From positions 60,111 to 124,110 of the forward strand of contig VWZL01000349.1 in NCBI GenBank assembly GCA_013396915.1: a DNA stretch of 64,000 nucleotides, given 5' to 3'. This DNA is from Stercorarius parasiticus (lineage: Eukaryota; Chordata; Aves; Charadriiformes; Stercorariidae). Under the pieces are notes generated by a model that searched no databases, was not told where the DNA came from, and saw only the letters and a list, made by a program, of their open reading frames with translations. Position numbers and translations under genes: made by a program. Numbering within the stretch: position 1 is the stretch's first letter; each line of letters opens with the position of its first letter. Positions 11,092 to 22,100 of this stretch are shown here, in pieces.

Positions 11092-11170
11092 GGCGCGGCG
11101 GTGACGTCATCCGAGCGCGACGCGCCCCCTTCACGCCGTCTCGTCGTCGCCGGAGTGGTGACGGTGCAAG
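11092..11170. promoter_or_regulatory. GLOD4-MRM3 bidirectional CpG promoter
   Basis: Only 79 bp separate the divergent ATG codons of GLOD4 (11091, minus) and MRM3 (11171, plus). The block is CpG-rich, lacks a TATA box, and contains a perfect CRE at 11102-11109. A YY1-like AAGATGGCGGC overlaps the MRM3 start. Both transcripts must initiate within or beside this interval, so shared regulation is likely. Confidence 0.8.
11102..11109. promoter_or_regulatory. CRE palindrome TGACGTCA
   Basis: Perfect CREB/ATF consensus 11 bp upstream of the GLOD4 ATG and 62 bp upstream of the MRM3 ATG. Confidence 0.7.
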
Positions 11171-11178
11171 ATGGCGGC
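11168..11178 (+). promoter_or_regulatory. YY1-like motif overlapping the MRM3 start codon
   Basis: The sequence AAGATGGCGGC matches the YY1 consensus and includes the MRM3 ATG. This arrangement is common in housekeeping and mitochondrial genes. Confidence 0.5.
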
Positions 11179-11488
11179 GCTGAGGAGGCTGGGCCGCTCG
11201 CTGCTGCGGCCCGGCCCCGCGGCGACGCCGGTGGGGCGGCGAGGGGTGCGGNNNNNNCCGCCGGCGGTGGAGCGGAGCTCGGCCGGGCCGGGGCTGTGGT
11301 ACGAGAAGGCGGCGGCCGGTGACAGGAGGCTGGGGGGAGGCGCGGGTNGCTGCTGCCCGGCCCCGCGGCGACGCCGGTGGGGCGGCGAGGGGTGCGGGCG
11401 CTGCGGCGGAGCCCCGTGCGGGTGCTGCCGCCGCAGAAGGAGCGGGGGGCAGCGGCCGAACAGCGGCAGAGCCCCCGGGAGCCCCCCC
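11171..11488 (+). CDS. MRM3: MRM3 exon 1 region, misassembled
   Basis: Piece A (11171-11251) encodes the start through GRRGVR. After six N bases, piece C (11258-11332) encodes AVERSSAGPGLWYEKAAAGDRRL, which by homology is the end of exon 1. After N at 11348, a 42-bp exact copy of part of piece A reappears and runs into piece B (VRALRRSPVRVLPPQKE to SPREPP), which should follow A directly. Piece B is in a different frame from A in this assembly. The inferred true order is A-B-C. No clean donor in the required phase is visible after piece C. Confidence 0.75.
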
Positions 11489-13350
11489 NAGGGAGGGAGA
11501 TGGGCCCCGGGCGCGCTTTGGGGCTGCGGGGAGCTTCGAGCCCTCGGTGCAATCCAGCGACAGCAGCTCGGTGTCACGTCTGCAGAATCTGGGGCAAGTT
11601 CCGACACTTGGTGGTTCTGGACAGCGACTGATACCATAATGCCATTTACAGCCGGTCTAAACAATACCCGGCAGCCTTCTGAGTTCCCAGTAGCTGGCAA
11701 ACCTCAGACTGAAGGTGGTGTTACCATCACAGCCATTTTCTCTGATTAACTTCTCTACAGAAAAGTGGTGACTATCGCCAAGTCGAAGAAATTTCGGGAT
11801 CACCATGGGAAGGTTCTGCTGGAAGGTCACAGGCTGATCAAGGATGCTCTGGAGGCAGGAGCCGTGCTGCAGACTCTCTTCTTCAGCATGGTGGGGCATC
11901 TGAAGGAGCTGCCCGAGGCTCAGCTAAAACGAGCCAACTTAGTTAAGGTGAAATTTGAAGATATTAAGAGCTGGTCTGACCTCGTGACTCCTCAGGGGCT
12001 TATAGGTAAGTTACCTTGGAAACAGCCAGAACACTGCTCAAAGGGAAACTTACTTCACAATAAGTGGATAATGACTATCTCTTCATAACCTTCCCCTAGA
12101 TGTTCTGGCAGTGTGTCAAGAGTGGTATAATCTGAGAGAATTCCTTTATTCTTTGGCCTACTGTGGTAAATGTGAAAGTGGCTTCTAGAGTGTACTGAAG
12201 GTTCTAATGCTCATTTTTAATAACGTGCTGCTTAAGCTTTGCTGGGAAAAAGTTATCCTTGTGAAGTGACAAACTCTTCTCAAACTTCTCTTAAGCAGTG
12301 CTTTTCCTAATGCTTTTTCCAGAACCAATTTAGTGAGATTGGAGCCAACCAACTGAGAGACAGCTCTCTCTTTGGGGTATGTTAGTCATAAGCCTGTCAG
12401 CACTTTGTCTCTTCAGGGATCTTTTCCAAGCCCGACCATGCCAAGTTGTCTTACCCTGCTGCTCAGATAACCAGCTCCTTGCCACTGCTCCTCATCTGTG
12501 ACAATATCCGAGATCCGGGAAACTTGGGGACTATTCTGAGATCTGCAGCAGGAGCAGGCTGTGAGAAAGTGCTGCTCACCAAAGGTAAGAGCTTTTCCCT
12601 GGGGAAAAAAAGTTCAGTTTGAGTAATTTGGAGGGTAAGGCAGAGAATAAGCGGTGCTTGAAGATGTTGTTCCCAAGAATTTGTAAGCAGTGCTTGGCAC
12701 TGACACGATTTGCTGTGGGCAGCGGCTGCTGAATCCATCTTTTTTGGAGCTGCTGCACTGTTGCTGTTTTCTCCGCTTCCCTCTCAGGCTGTGTGGATCC
12801 GTGGGAGCCAAAGGTGCTCCGTGCAGGCATGGGGGCTCACTTCCGTCTGCCCATCATCACCAACCTGGACTGGGAATCTGTTCCCAGCAACCTTCCTGCC
12901 AGCGTCCAGGTCTGTGTGGCTGACAACAAAGACCCAGGCGCTCAGGCTGAGACTGTGTCTGTGCTGAGGAGAGCCAGTGGGGCTGGCTCTGCTCCCGGCA
13001 CCCTGAAACCTCATGTGAAATCCAAACCCAAGGCCGCTCCTGAGCGTGAGGATGAGGAGGGAGCAGCAAGTGTCTGTGTCCCAGAGCTGGCTGGGCAGTA
13101 TTACTATGAGAACTGGACACAGACTCCAGTGGCAGTGGTGATCGGTGGAGAGACCCACGGTCTGAGTCCAGATGCGCTTCACCTCGCAGCCAGCACAGGG
13201 GGGAAGAGACTGATCATTCCTGTGGTGCCAGGTGTGGACAGCTTGAACTCCGCTATCGCTGCTGGCATTGTGCTGTTTGAAGGGAAGAGGCAGTTGCTGC
13301 AGAGGCACAAGCAAGAAGACGAAAGGCAGAAGTTCCCTGTAGTGGGCTAA
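11171..13350 (+). CDS. MRM3: MRM3, mitochondrial rRNA 2'-O-methyltransferase 3 (exon 1 scrambled in assembly)
   Basis: Plus-strand gene of four coding exons: about 11171-11488 (disordered), 11761-12005, 12417-12584 and 12788-13350 (TAA at 13348). It is a SpoU/TrmH-type SPOUT methyltransferase. The three SPOUT motifs are visible: NIRDPGNLGTILRSAAGAG (exon 3), AVVIGGETHGLS and IPVVPGVDSLNSAIAAGI (exon 4). The N-terminal substrate-binding region of exon 2 reads KFRDHHGKVLLEGHRLIKDA and VKFEDIKSWSDLVTPQG. By family knowledge, MRM3 methylates a guanosine 2'-O (G1370 in human 16S mt-rRNA) in the peptidyl-transferase loop, using SAM, in the mitochondrial matrix. An Arg/Leu-rich start (MAALRRLGRSLLRPG) fits a targeting peptide. 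A linker in exon 4 (around SKPKAAPEREDEEGAAS) is divergent from mammals. Exon 1 pieces appear out of order around N bases. Introns 12006-12416 and 12585-12787 hold nothing notable. Confidence 0.94.
11210..11251 (+). repeat. 42-bp direct repeat, copy 1 (MRM3 exon 1)
   Basis: Identical to 11356-11397 and lying immediately before the six-N gap. Read as an assembly duplication rather than biology. Confidence 0.85.
11252..11257. other. Six-N assembly gap
   Basis: Run of N inside MRM3 exon 1. Single N bases follow at 11348 and 11489, all in the same GC-rich stretch. Other isolated N bases are at 14766 and 18283. Confidence 0.99.
11356..11397 (+). repeat. 42-bp direct repeat, copy 2 (MRM3 exon 1)
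   Basis: Identical to 11210-11251. Both copies are preceded by GCTGCTGC, but three bases are missing between that octamer and the repeat in this copy. Confidence 0.85.
11761..12005 (+). CDS. MRM3: MRM3 exon 2 (245 nt)
   Basis: Acceptor CTACAG ends at 11760. One base completes a split codon, then KVVTIAKSKKFRDHHGK to LVTPQGLI plus one base. Donor GTAAGT starts at 12006. Confidence 0.94.
12417..12584 (+). CDS. MRM3: MRM3 exon 3 (168 nt, SPOUT motif 1)
   Basis: Acceptor TTCAG ends at 12416. Encodes IFSKPDHAKLSYP through LLLICDNIRDPGNLG to VLLTK plus one base. Donor GTAAGA starts at 12585. Confidence 0.95.
12788..13350 (+). CDS. MRM3: MRM3 exon 4 (terminal, SPOUT motifs 2 and 3)
   Basis: Acceptor CTCAG ends at 12787. 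Encodes GCVDPWEPKVLRAGMGAH through VVIGGETHGLS and VPGVDSLNSAIAAG to QKFPVVG, then TAA at 13348-13350. Confidence 0.96.
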
Positions 13351-13407
13351 ACTGCTGAGGTTTGGGTGCTGAAGAAGCATCTTTTCCCTTTGGCATGCTG
13401 TAGAGTT

Positions 13408-13413
13408 AATAAA
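13408..13413 (+). terminator. Poly(A) signal AATAAA, MRM3
   Basis: Canonical AATAAA 58 nt after the MRM3 stop, giving a very short 3'UTR. Confidence 0.85.
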
Positions 13414-13429
13414 AGAGCAGCTTGGGCAG

Positions 13430-14935
13430 TTTGGTTTGTAGTACATGGGTATTAAAGAGCTCTGTCGGTGGCAGAGCTGTGTCTGGATCAGTGTGTGGCT
13501 CCTGGCTGTGGCCGCACGGTGATGCTAGTGAGAAGGGAAAGGGCAGCGGGTGGGGGCTCTCGCCTTGCGGGCAGCCAGCTCCCCACTGCCCAGCTTTTCT
13601 CACTCAGATCTGGGGAGGCCTCAGATCCCTCCCTGCGGGGTCAGGGTGCAGCTGCTGCAGCTGCGTTTGTTTTCTGGCTCTGTTTTCCTGTTACCACACT
13701 GAAATCATTTATATAGTCTGCTTGAAAAATACTCAAGAGATGGAGATTCAGCCTTCTCCATGCCCCAGCACCTGTATCTGAGCAGCATACAGCGCTGCCT
13801 GGGCTGGGTGTGCAGTGTGCTGTCAGACAGCGGTGTTACCTTGAGCCTGAAACTGCTCCAGTTGAACAATTCCATCTCCGGAGTCCCATTCCACCCCAGT
13901 CTCATCTAACTGACCCAAAATGACTCGATTCTCAGGCAGAAAATTGTTGCTTTGCTCCAGTTCCTACCAAGTGGCTGTTGCAGTGCTGAGCTCACTGCCA
14001 GCCTGAACTACAACATTCAGAGGGGAATATGGGTTCTCCCTCTGAAAAAAGAACCAGCTGCTGCTGCGTGACTAAATGCTACAGACCCTGTGGTCTTTCA
14101 AACCACAAACCTGTTGCCATTGTCCTCAAACCAGCAGGCAGCCGCTGAGCACAGGCAGTGTGTGCTCTGGGTGGCGGGGGGACCTGGAGGCACTGCTGCC
14201 GCTCAGCTGCTTCCACACAGCCCTTAACCCTGCAGTGGGTAACTCACTGAAAAAGCTATTTCCTCAAAAATCTCCAGTAAATGCGATACGAGCTCATTTA
14301 GGGTGGGCTGCTCCCAGCAGCTCCCAGCACTGTTGTGCTCCTACCCTCTCTGGCTCAGGGACTGGGGAGCCGGGCAGTGTGGCTGCTCCTCCAACAGCTC
14401 ACCAGTAACTGACCAGTCACCACCAAACACGAGAGCTTCTCTAATATGCAACACACAGGGTGGATTTATACAGTTCCTGCCTTGCTGAGCTGGCGGCTTT
14501 TCCCCATTCCTGCCAGCATGGGTTGCTGCGATCGAAGGGGAGAGGCCGTACCACTGCCATTGCTGACTAACAAGCTGAAAGGGAGAAGCAGTGGCTCGCA
14601 CAACACCACACACGGCTCCAGGACACCACCCTCCTGGGGACGCCAGCAGAAACCATCACAGCCACTGCTGTGTCCAGTAAGGGCCAGGGGGGACCCTCGG
14701 CTCTGGGGGGAGCTGTGAGTAGAGGCCATGGGGTGGGTGGGCGCAGTGTGGGGAAGCGAGGCCGCNGGGGGGGGGGCAGAACACATGATCCCAGCTCAGC
14801 TGCGACAGCACCGGGAGCAGCCAGCACCAACACCTACCCCATGGGGTCTGGCTGGGGGGGCTCCTCTTCCCACACAGGTCTCAGGCAGGCTCCCTCTCCC
14901 CAACGGCAGGACACGGCAATCGGCACCTCCGGGGA
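13430..14935. other. Intergenic spacer between convergent MRM3 and NXN
   Basis: About 1.5 kb between the MRM3 and NXN poly(A) sites. It contains a G-run with an N at 14766. I see no gene, RNA or recognisable repeat; the open frames are short and unlike known proteins. Confidence 0.6.
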
Positions 14936-14953
14936 CGAGGTTATTATAACAGT

Positions 14954-14959
14954 TTTATT
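14954..14959 (-). terminator. Poly(A) signal AATAAA, NXN (minus strand)
   Basis: TTTATT on plus reads AATAAA on minus, about 970 nt after the NXN stop. It sets the predicted 3' end of NXN. Confidence 0.75.
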
Positions 14960-15931
14960 ACAAAGTTCCAATCACCATGTACAGTTTTTACAATGTCACT
15001 TTTCGGGGGCTCGGCTGTGCTGCTTGGGTTAGGGAGGGATATTTTTTTTTTGTTGGGTTTTTTTGGTTATTTTTTTTAAAGAACAGCACCATTAATGTTG
15101 GGTTTGGGACACACCTACGAAAAAACAGCTCAATCAACTAACATAGAGGGGAGAGGACAATTCATACCAGAGAGAAGGGCGAGAAGGGACAGGGAGAGCA
15201 CAAGGGAGAGACGGAGAGGTGAGGGCAGCCCGATGGTGGTCCTCCTCCTGGCTCAAGAGAGGAAGGGAGGGAACATCCACCCATCGCAGGTGGGTGACCC
15301 CCCCGATACACACAGCCAGCACCACCTAAGGCTGTCGGTGCTTGGGGTGGGAGGTGGGAAACCCACATGGAAAGGTCTCACCCCCAGGAGGCAGAGCCTG
15401 GCTGTGCCGTGGTCTTTCAGAGGTTGTCAGCAGTTAAGACTTTGTCTCGGCCTTGTCAGGGCACTCGCATGGGAAGGCTGGACGGGCCAGGGGTGAAGGG
15501 GACAGTTTCCTTATTGCTTCCTTAAAGTCATTTAGTCAGCAGGGGTGGTAGGAAAGGAAAGAAGAGGGAGAAGGAGAAGAAAAGAGCCCCGAGAACCCCA
15601 TCCACTGCCTGATGCATACGTTGGGAAGAACACCATGCAAAAAGATTTGCCTGCTAGCTAGTGCCGTGTATAAAGTAACGATACGGTAACAGTTCTGGCC
15701 TGGTTATTAGAGAATATATCACCATGAAGCACAAGCGAAGTCTCCAAACGCCAACGACTCCCTGCTGAAAGTGCATCTCAAGGAGTTTGCTTAGGAGAAG
15801 GATTCACTGCGTAAAACAAGGCACCACAAGAAGGTTGGATACTGGGTTGGGCGTGAGGACACGCTGGAGAATCCACGAGCGGCGGAAGAGAGACCTAGTT
15901 TTAAATAATGTCTGTTGGTGCAGAAGCCCCC
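14960..15931 (-). other. NXN: NXN 3'UTR (predicted)
   Basis: Non-coding stretch from the NXN stop to the minus-strand AATAAA. It holds T-rich runs (15040-15080 on plus) and purine-rich tracts near 15160-15260 and 15550-15590. I see no independent gene. Confidence 0.65.
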
Positions 15932-16114
15932 TTAGATGGGCTCGGGTTTTAGCTTGTCTGCTAGAAAGTCGCTGACAAAGGCTTCCACGATCTCAGGTGT
16001 GATCTCCTCCACATCCATCACGTACTTGGCGCGGGCAGACATGTCCAGGATGGTGAGCAGGGGCGCAGCCTCGGGCAGGTTGGTGTAATCCCGCAGGGAG
16101 TCGGTCATGTCGTC
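15932..16114 (-). CDS. NXN: NXN exon 8 (terminal, 60 codons + stop)
   Basis: Encodes DDMTDSLRDYTNLPEAAP through MDVEEITPEIVEAF to LKPEPI, then TAA at 15934-15932. Acceptor TCCAG ends at 16115. Confidence 0.97.
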   Translation of the reverse strand, partial: DDMTDSLRDYTNLPEAAPLLTILDMSARAKYVMDVEEITPEIVEAFVSDFLADKLKPEPI

Positions 16115-19100
16115 CTGGAGGCCCAAACGAGAAGGAGAGAGGAGCCATCAGCACAACTAGGACAACCAGGAGCAGTTTTGTTGCTTCCACACCGTGGTCC
16201 AGCCCACCAGGTATCTCCCAAGCACTTGGCCCTTGCACCAGCATTGCAGGACCATGAGCGCAGCAGGCAACACCCACCTTGCTGCCTGCTCTGCATCAAA
16301 ACCAAACCGGGCTGATTTATCCCCAGCTGGGATGGAACCACATACTCCTCCAACCCTTTCCGCACAGGGCACAGCTCCCAGCACCCCCAGACTGACCCAC
16401 CACCCTGGACCACCCCAGAGCCTCTGGGAAAGGAGCACATTTCAGCATCTGCAGCTCAGGAGCTGGGAACAACTGAATGTCGTGACTCGCCAGCCCTCTG
16501 CCAGCACAGCCATGGCCTTGCTGCTCACTGGGGCAGATGCCGAAGGGACCTGGAGCAAACCAGAAAATGGGAATGGGACGAAGGCCTGTGCTTTGAGCCA
16601 ACACTGAAACCCCACCAGCAGGTCTAAGTACACATGCCGCAGGGCTCCCTCGCAGCGAGCTGCTCACCGGGGAGAAGGCTGCCTTCCCTTTGGCCAGGCA
16701 CTGGGCAAAGGGGAAAAACCACTCTGTCTCTGCTGGGGATGTGCAATGCCAAAGCTGCTGCCAGGGCGATTCACCTCCCGCTCCCGGCCAAGTCCACAAC
16801 ATGCGGCATCCGAAACAGGGGGTGTGCCTCCGAGACCCTTCCCAAGGGCAGTAATAGAAATCCATCAATCCCGTTAGCAGCTGGTGGCTCTGTGGCGCGA
16901 GGTGGCGGCCGGCTGGGTAACTCCTGTCGCGCCTCCCCTTCCATTGCAGGGGTTTCTGGCGCAGCTGGACCACGTGGCAGGGAAGGGCGAGCGGGGCTGG
17001 GGCACTCAGCAGCCCCCCACCCTTCCTGCCTCTCAGCCCAGGTGTCGTGATGCCTTGTCCTTTATCCCATAGCCGCAAAGGGACCAAAAAACGTTTTTAA
17101 TCAATGCAAACCCAGCCCAGACGGTGCTGGGAGAGGAATGGGAGGCGCCTGCTCCGGCCATGGCTGAGCTGCTTTGTGCATGGGGGCCAGCGGAGACCTG
17201 GGGCCAGCGCTCCCGGCTATTGAGGTGATGGATGAATGGGATGTGCTGGACGCTCCCCATTCTTCGGCCCGGCCGCTGCAGGGACGTCAGGAGCTGGATG
17301 AATAGCAGCAATGTTTCAGGGAGGAAAACGCTTCACAGGCTCTGGGGGAGGGGGGCAGGTCCTGGACCCTCCCAAACCAGCCTTTCCAACAAGGGGCTTA
17401 TTCAGGGACGCAGGGCTGAGCTGGGATGCTCGGAGACCCGTTAAGGCGGTGGGAGTGGGAACGCCTGCCTGGAAGGGGCCGAATGGGCTGTGGGAGGTGG
17501 TGGTGGGGGCTCGCCTAGCAGGGGGGGCCAGGGTGCAGCGGTGGGGACCCTTTTGTGCGCAGGGCGGCTCCAGAGGGCCCCGCTTGCAGCACACTGCGGC
17601 TGTGACGTGAGCATGCAAGGATGGAGCAGGCGCAAGGACATGCAGCTGCTGCCACCTGCCCAGGCAGCGCCTCGGGAGGGGAACCGCAGGTCTGGGGGGG
17701 CCTGGGAGCTTTTTCAACGCTCACACAAAACCTTTCTCATTTTCAAGCCTGCCACAGGGCAAAGTGTCTGCATGGGGGGAAAGGGAGGCCAGAAGCCCCA
17801 TTTTCTCATTTCCCATTTTCTCCAGCAGATCCCCAGCTCCAAGCACTGCAGCCTGCATGTGCTCCCAACACCATCACAGCCAACAACATCATGGTCAGCT
17901 CAGGAAACAGTCCTGATTTCACAGGGGGACAGGCGAGCGACATGCCCAGCCGAGCCCCGGGGCAGGGCAGAGCGGAGCTGGGCCGGCAGTGGGAGTGCAG
18001 CCCCATGCCGCAGCCCCTGCCCACTCCCAGGGGTGGTTTTGTCCAGCATCACCCACATGGCACAGAAACATGCCCAGCTGGTGGGATTAGGGATGCCTCC
18101 TGCAGGCACCTCTTAGGGAAGAGGCTGGAGCGCCGGTCCCTGTCCTCCTCCCAGGGTAGGAAGGAAGGCAGCACCACCTCAGCAAGGAGGGCAGAACCGG
18201 CTGGGCTGAAACCCAAACCCCGGCTCTTCTCCCCCTGCCCAGGCACGTTTCCTTCCTGCACAGCCTCAAGGTTCGAGGGGGCNCCAGTTCCCTTGTCCGC
18301 AGGCTTTTCCACCTCTGAGCAAACGCAGCTGGGACCCCTTTGCCACAAGTAATATCCAGCAATAAGCACAGGGGACTGAGCCAGGACTCAGGGCTGGTTT
18401 TGCCCCACGGTCCTGGACTAGCCACAGTAGCTGTGCCTCAGTTTACCCACCTGAACAATGGCGACAGCTGTACCCAACCCAGCTCAGTCCTTGTAGAAAG
18501 ACACAGCAGAATACAGCCCCATGCTCTCCTCCCACTTACCTCGCCTGCCACAAAGAAGAGCAACGGTGCCTCCTCCTCTTTGGCTTTGTACTTGGCGATG
18601 ATTTTTTCAGCTATGGGCTGAATCAGTTGTTTCGCTGCCTCCGACTCTCCATCATCCTCTGAATCTGCAGGGCACAGAGGTGGGGAGACAAAACAAAAGA
18701 GGCAAGGCAAAAAGGAGGTTAGGATCAAACAGACGCAAACCGGCCGGGCGCAGGCAGCTCTATCCCACAGCACCACCACGGAGGAAACCAGAGCCCGGAT
18801 GCACAGCACAAACTTCAAAGCCACATGGCTCTGTAGCAATTAGGGAACAGCTGAAAAGCGCTTTTTCATGTGAGACAGGGAAACACGTAACAGAAGAGCA
18901 GCTCCTGCTCCCCAAATACTTCACCGCTCACTCCCCTGGTGCCACTGCTGAAGCGCAGGGACAAACAGGCACAAAAAAGCCACTTTGCAGTTTGAGAAGT
19001 GTCGGCATGTTTTGAAGACCAAACGAACACGCTGATCTGAGGCTGCCTGCCACCCCTGCCCGCCACCCACCATCCCTCCGCCTCAGGACGGCTGCTCGGC

Positions 19101-22100
19101 AGCTTTTCTGCTCGAGTCTCCGCAGCAGCAGTGCTGTGAAGGCAGCTTTGATTTGACAGAGGTAGAGTAGAAAGAGATGGCAACATCAATCAAACGCCAG
19201 CCACCACTGAAGTTCAAATACTGAGCTGGAAAGAGGAAAGACTACGTCCTTGAGCAGCATCGAGATGAAACGATTTCAATTTGGGGACAACTTTTAGCAT
19301 TAAAAATAAAAAAAAGTAAGAAGGCAGAAGAGAGGCCCCCATGTCTCCTGGTCACCTGCAGCCCGTGCAGCTCTCGTGGTCCCTGCTGTAACCACCCGAC
19401 ACAACCAGTCCAGCCCCCGGCTGGGACAGGCGCTGCCCACACCCAAAGCGCTCTCTGCCCTTGCTCTGCACTTCCCTGCTCTCCTCTCTGGCTTCTCCAA
19501 GCAAAGCAGGGGATGCCAGAGATGCTGCATTTTGGGGTCTGCCCTGCATGTGCGGCAGTGATAAATACGTAGAGTTGTGGGGTGTCTGCAGGGATTGATT
19601 TTTCTACAAACAAGCGCTGCTGGCGGCACTCCAGGCAGCCCTGCACACTCTGGCTAACCCGGCTCTAAACTCTCTGGGGGCGGATGTAGAGCGGTCATGA
19701 CTTATTCACAACCAGCTCTTGCTAAATCTGCCTTCTCCTGCCACTGCCTTCTCCTGGGGGTGCTGCTGCTCGTGCAGCAAAGGCACCAGTCTGATGGGGG
19801 GGGGGGTCTTCCAGCAGGACATGGTCCAACAAGGAGCCCCCATCCCCGACACCTGCCCCGGTGCAGCACCAGCTTTGTCTCAGCCCCAGCACACCGCTGG
19901 CACATTTCACCGAGGCCAGGCATCCCCTCAAGCGCTGAGTGAGAGCCCCAGCCGCTGGCCGGAGAACGCTCTCCCAACGAGCTGTTTGCAACAAGGTGAT
20001 AGAAAAACTTTGCTCAGAGCAAGATAAAAATAACTCTTTCCAGAGGCCTGCAGCGCCGGCCCCAATCAATCACGCTCAGCGTGGCCAGCCGGTCCTCCCC
20101 GCGCGAGGAGAGTATTTTTGGCTCTGCACTCACGTCCCCTGCTGGGCTATGCTGAATAAATAATCAGGGTCAAAAGGAAATCTGGAAGGGAAGAAGAGAA
20201 AGAGCGAGGGCCATGTTATCAGCGCTGCAGAGAAGGGTGCGCTGCTCACAAAGGGCGTGCTAGGAAGCGGGACGCAAGCTCTGCCCTGGGCCAGCCCCCT
20301 GCACAACCCCGGCAGGCTCGGGGCAAGGGGGGCCTCTTCAGCAAACCCCCACCACAGCTCTGAGAGTGCTCAAGGGACAGCCACACTCCCCCAGGAGCAC
20401 AGGACCCCTCGGCTCACTCCCTGGGATGCTGTGTGCAGCCCTCTGCTGCCCCCCCGCCCCCCCGGGGCTCAGCCTGTAGCACAGCTCATCCCAGCCATAG
20501 CCCTCGCCCGATTTAACTGTCTGTTGCTGGCAGGGAAGGGATGAGGAACGGGCCAGCTCTGCTTCAGATGAGCTCTAGGGCTGTTTCCAACCACGGCAGA
20601 GCTTCATGTGTGGGTTAGCAGTAGAAGAGGGACAGGGGCTTTGGGGAAAAGCTTGCCCTGTCCTGCAGCCAGCACCCCACAGCGGGAAACACCCGAGGAC
20701 CAACAGAGCACAAAAGAGGCTCCTCTGTCTGTCACAGCCCCGCTCAGCCCAGGGATTCAAGCCCTGAGCTGTGGTTTCCAGCAGAGCTGTAATCCCTCCC
20801 AGAGCTGTAATCCCTCCCAGAGACGCTTCCTCTGCCTTCTCTGGAACATCACATGTGCCTGAAGTCCCTGCTCCAGAAAGGCCTTTCCCATCTCCACCAC
20901 CACCGGCCATGACAGTGTATTTCTCATACTCCCCAACACCTCGTCAGCATTCCTCTCCACAGCTGCCACTAAAGCACCTTTGATATGACAGCCCCTCTCC
21001 ACGGCAAATCACTACTCCATCGCATCCCTCAGATTGCTGGGCTGGAGCTGCAGGAGACCCGCAGACGTGGGCAGGCTCTGGCAAAGCTGTGAGCTGCAGC
21101 TGCCCGTTTCTCTGGTATGGCCAAGGCTCCAGGTCTGTCAGCCCCCTTGAATCCCTCGAGGGGACTCCATGGGGAACTCACTCTCCCCATGGAGACACGT
21201 GAGCACATAGCCCTGCTCTTGGTGATGGGAATGGGTTGATGTCCCTTCCCACGGTCACTGTCACCACTGGAGGCAGGTTCTCAGCCCGGTGGCCAGCTCT
21301 AGCTGAGCTGGCAGGTAGCCCAGCCCCATTCCCGAGCACAGGCTCTGCTTTCAAAGCAGCGATGCTCCATACCTACAAAGAGAACGAGGCAGGGGCCCTC
21401 ATTCAGCTGCACGGCGTTGGAGTCCGTCAGCTCCAGCACGGGCTTGGGGTGCCAGGGGAACTCGCGGCATTCGATGTCGTTCAGCACCTCCACCCGCCCC
21501 TGCCGCGTGATCACATCCCCCTTGGGGTCCAGGACGATGAGCGTCGGGATGCCTGCAACGGAAGAAAAACAGGAGGGATCAGCCAAAGCGCGAACCGGCC
21601 AGCGACAGGGCGTGGGGAGAAAGGCCTTTTCCTATCGCCTCCGGCTCTGGCAGGAGCCCAGCGAGCATGCTGCCTCTCCGCAGCTCATACACGGAGTGGG
21701 AATCATGGTCCCTGGATCCTGTTTCCGTCCCAGCAGAGTGCTGTAATTCAGCAGCCAGAACAGGAAGCTGGGAGACAGGCTCTGGCATTGCCTGCCCTTT
21801 CCCTGCCTGAGCGCAAGCAGGGATCACCACCATCTGGTGCCCCTGGATGCAAACCCCACCATACCACACCGGGACCCTCCTTTCAAGCTCCCTCTTGCAA
21901 AGCGCCAGACAGACGTGGCTCCTGCGCACGAGGCAGAGCAGCGCTGCCACGCAGGCACCACCGCCCGGGCACTGAGACGTGGCTGCCACTGAAAAAGCCC
22001 AGTCCCCGGTTCGCAGGAACACACGCAAACCTTTTTGCAGGGCGGACCGCAGGCAACGGCGGCCAGGAAGCAGGGTGTGTTCCTTCCCAGAAGGAACGCC

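Noticed and set aside
10612..11700. Long overlapping frames on both strands across the GLOD4/MRM3 CpG island
   Set aside because: Low-complexity Arg/Pro/Ala translations of CpG-rich DNA; the real exons here are explained by GLOD4 and MRM3.
16317..18352. Several open frames of 200-256 codons on both strands in NXN intron 7
   Set aside because: Proline/arginine/serine-rich chance frames in GC-rich DNA; no homology, overlapping one another, no start or splice context.
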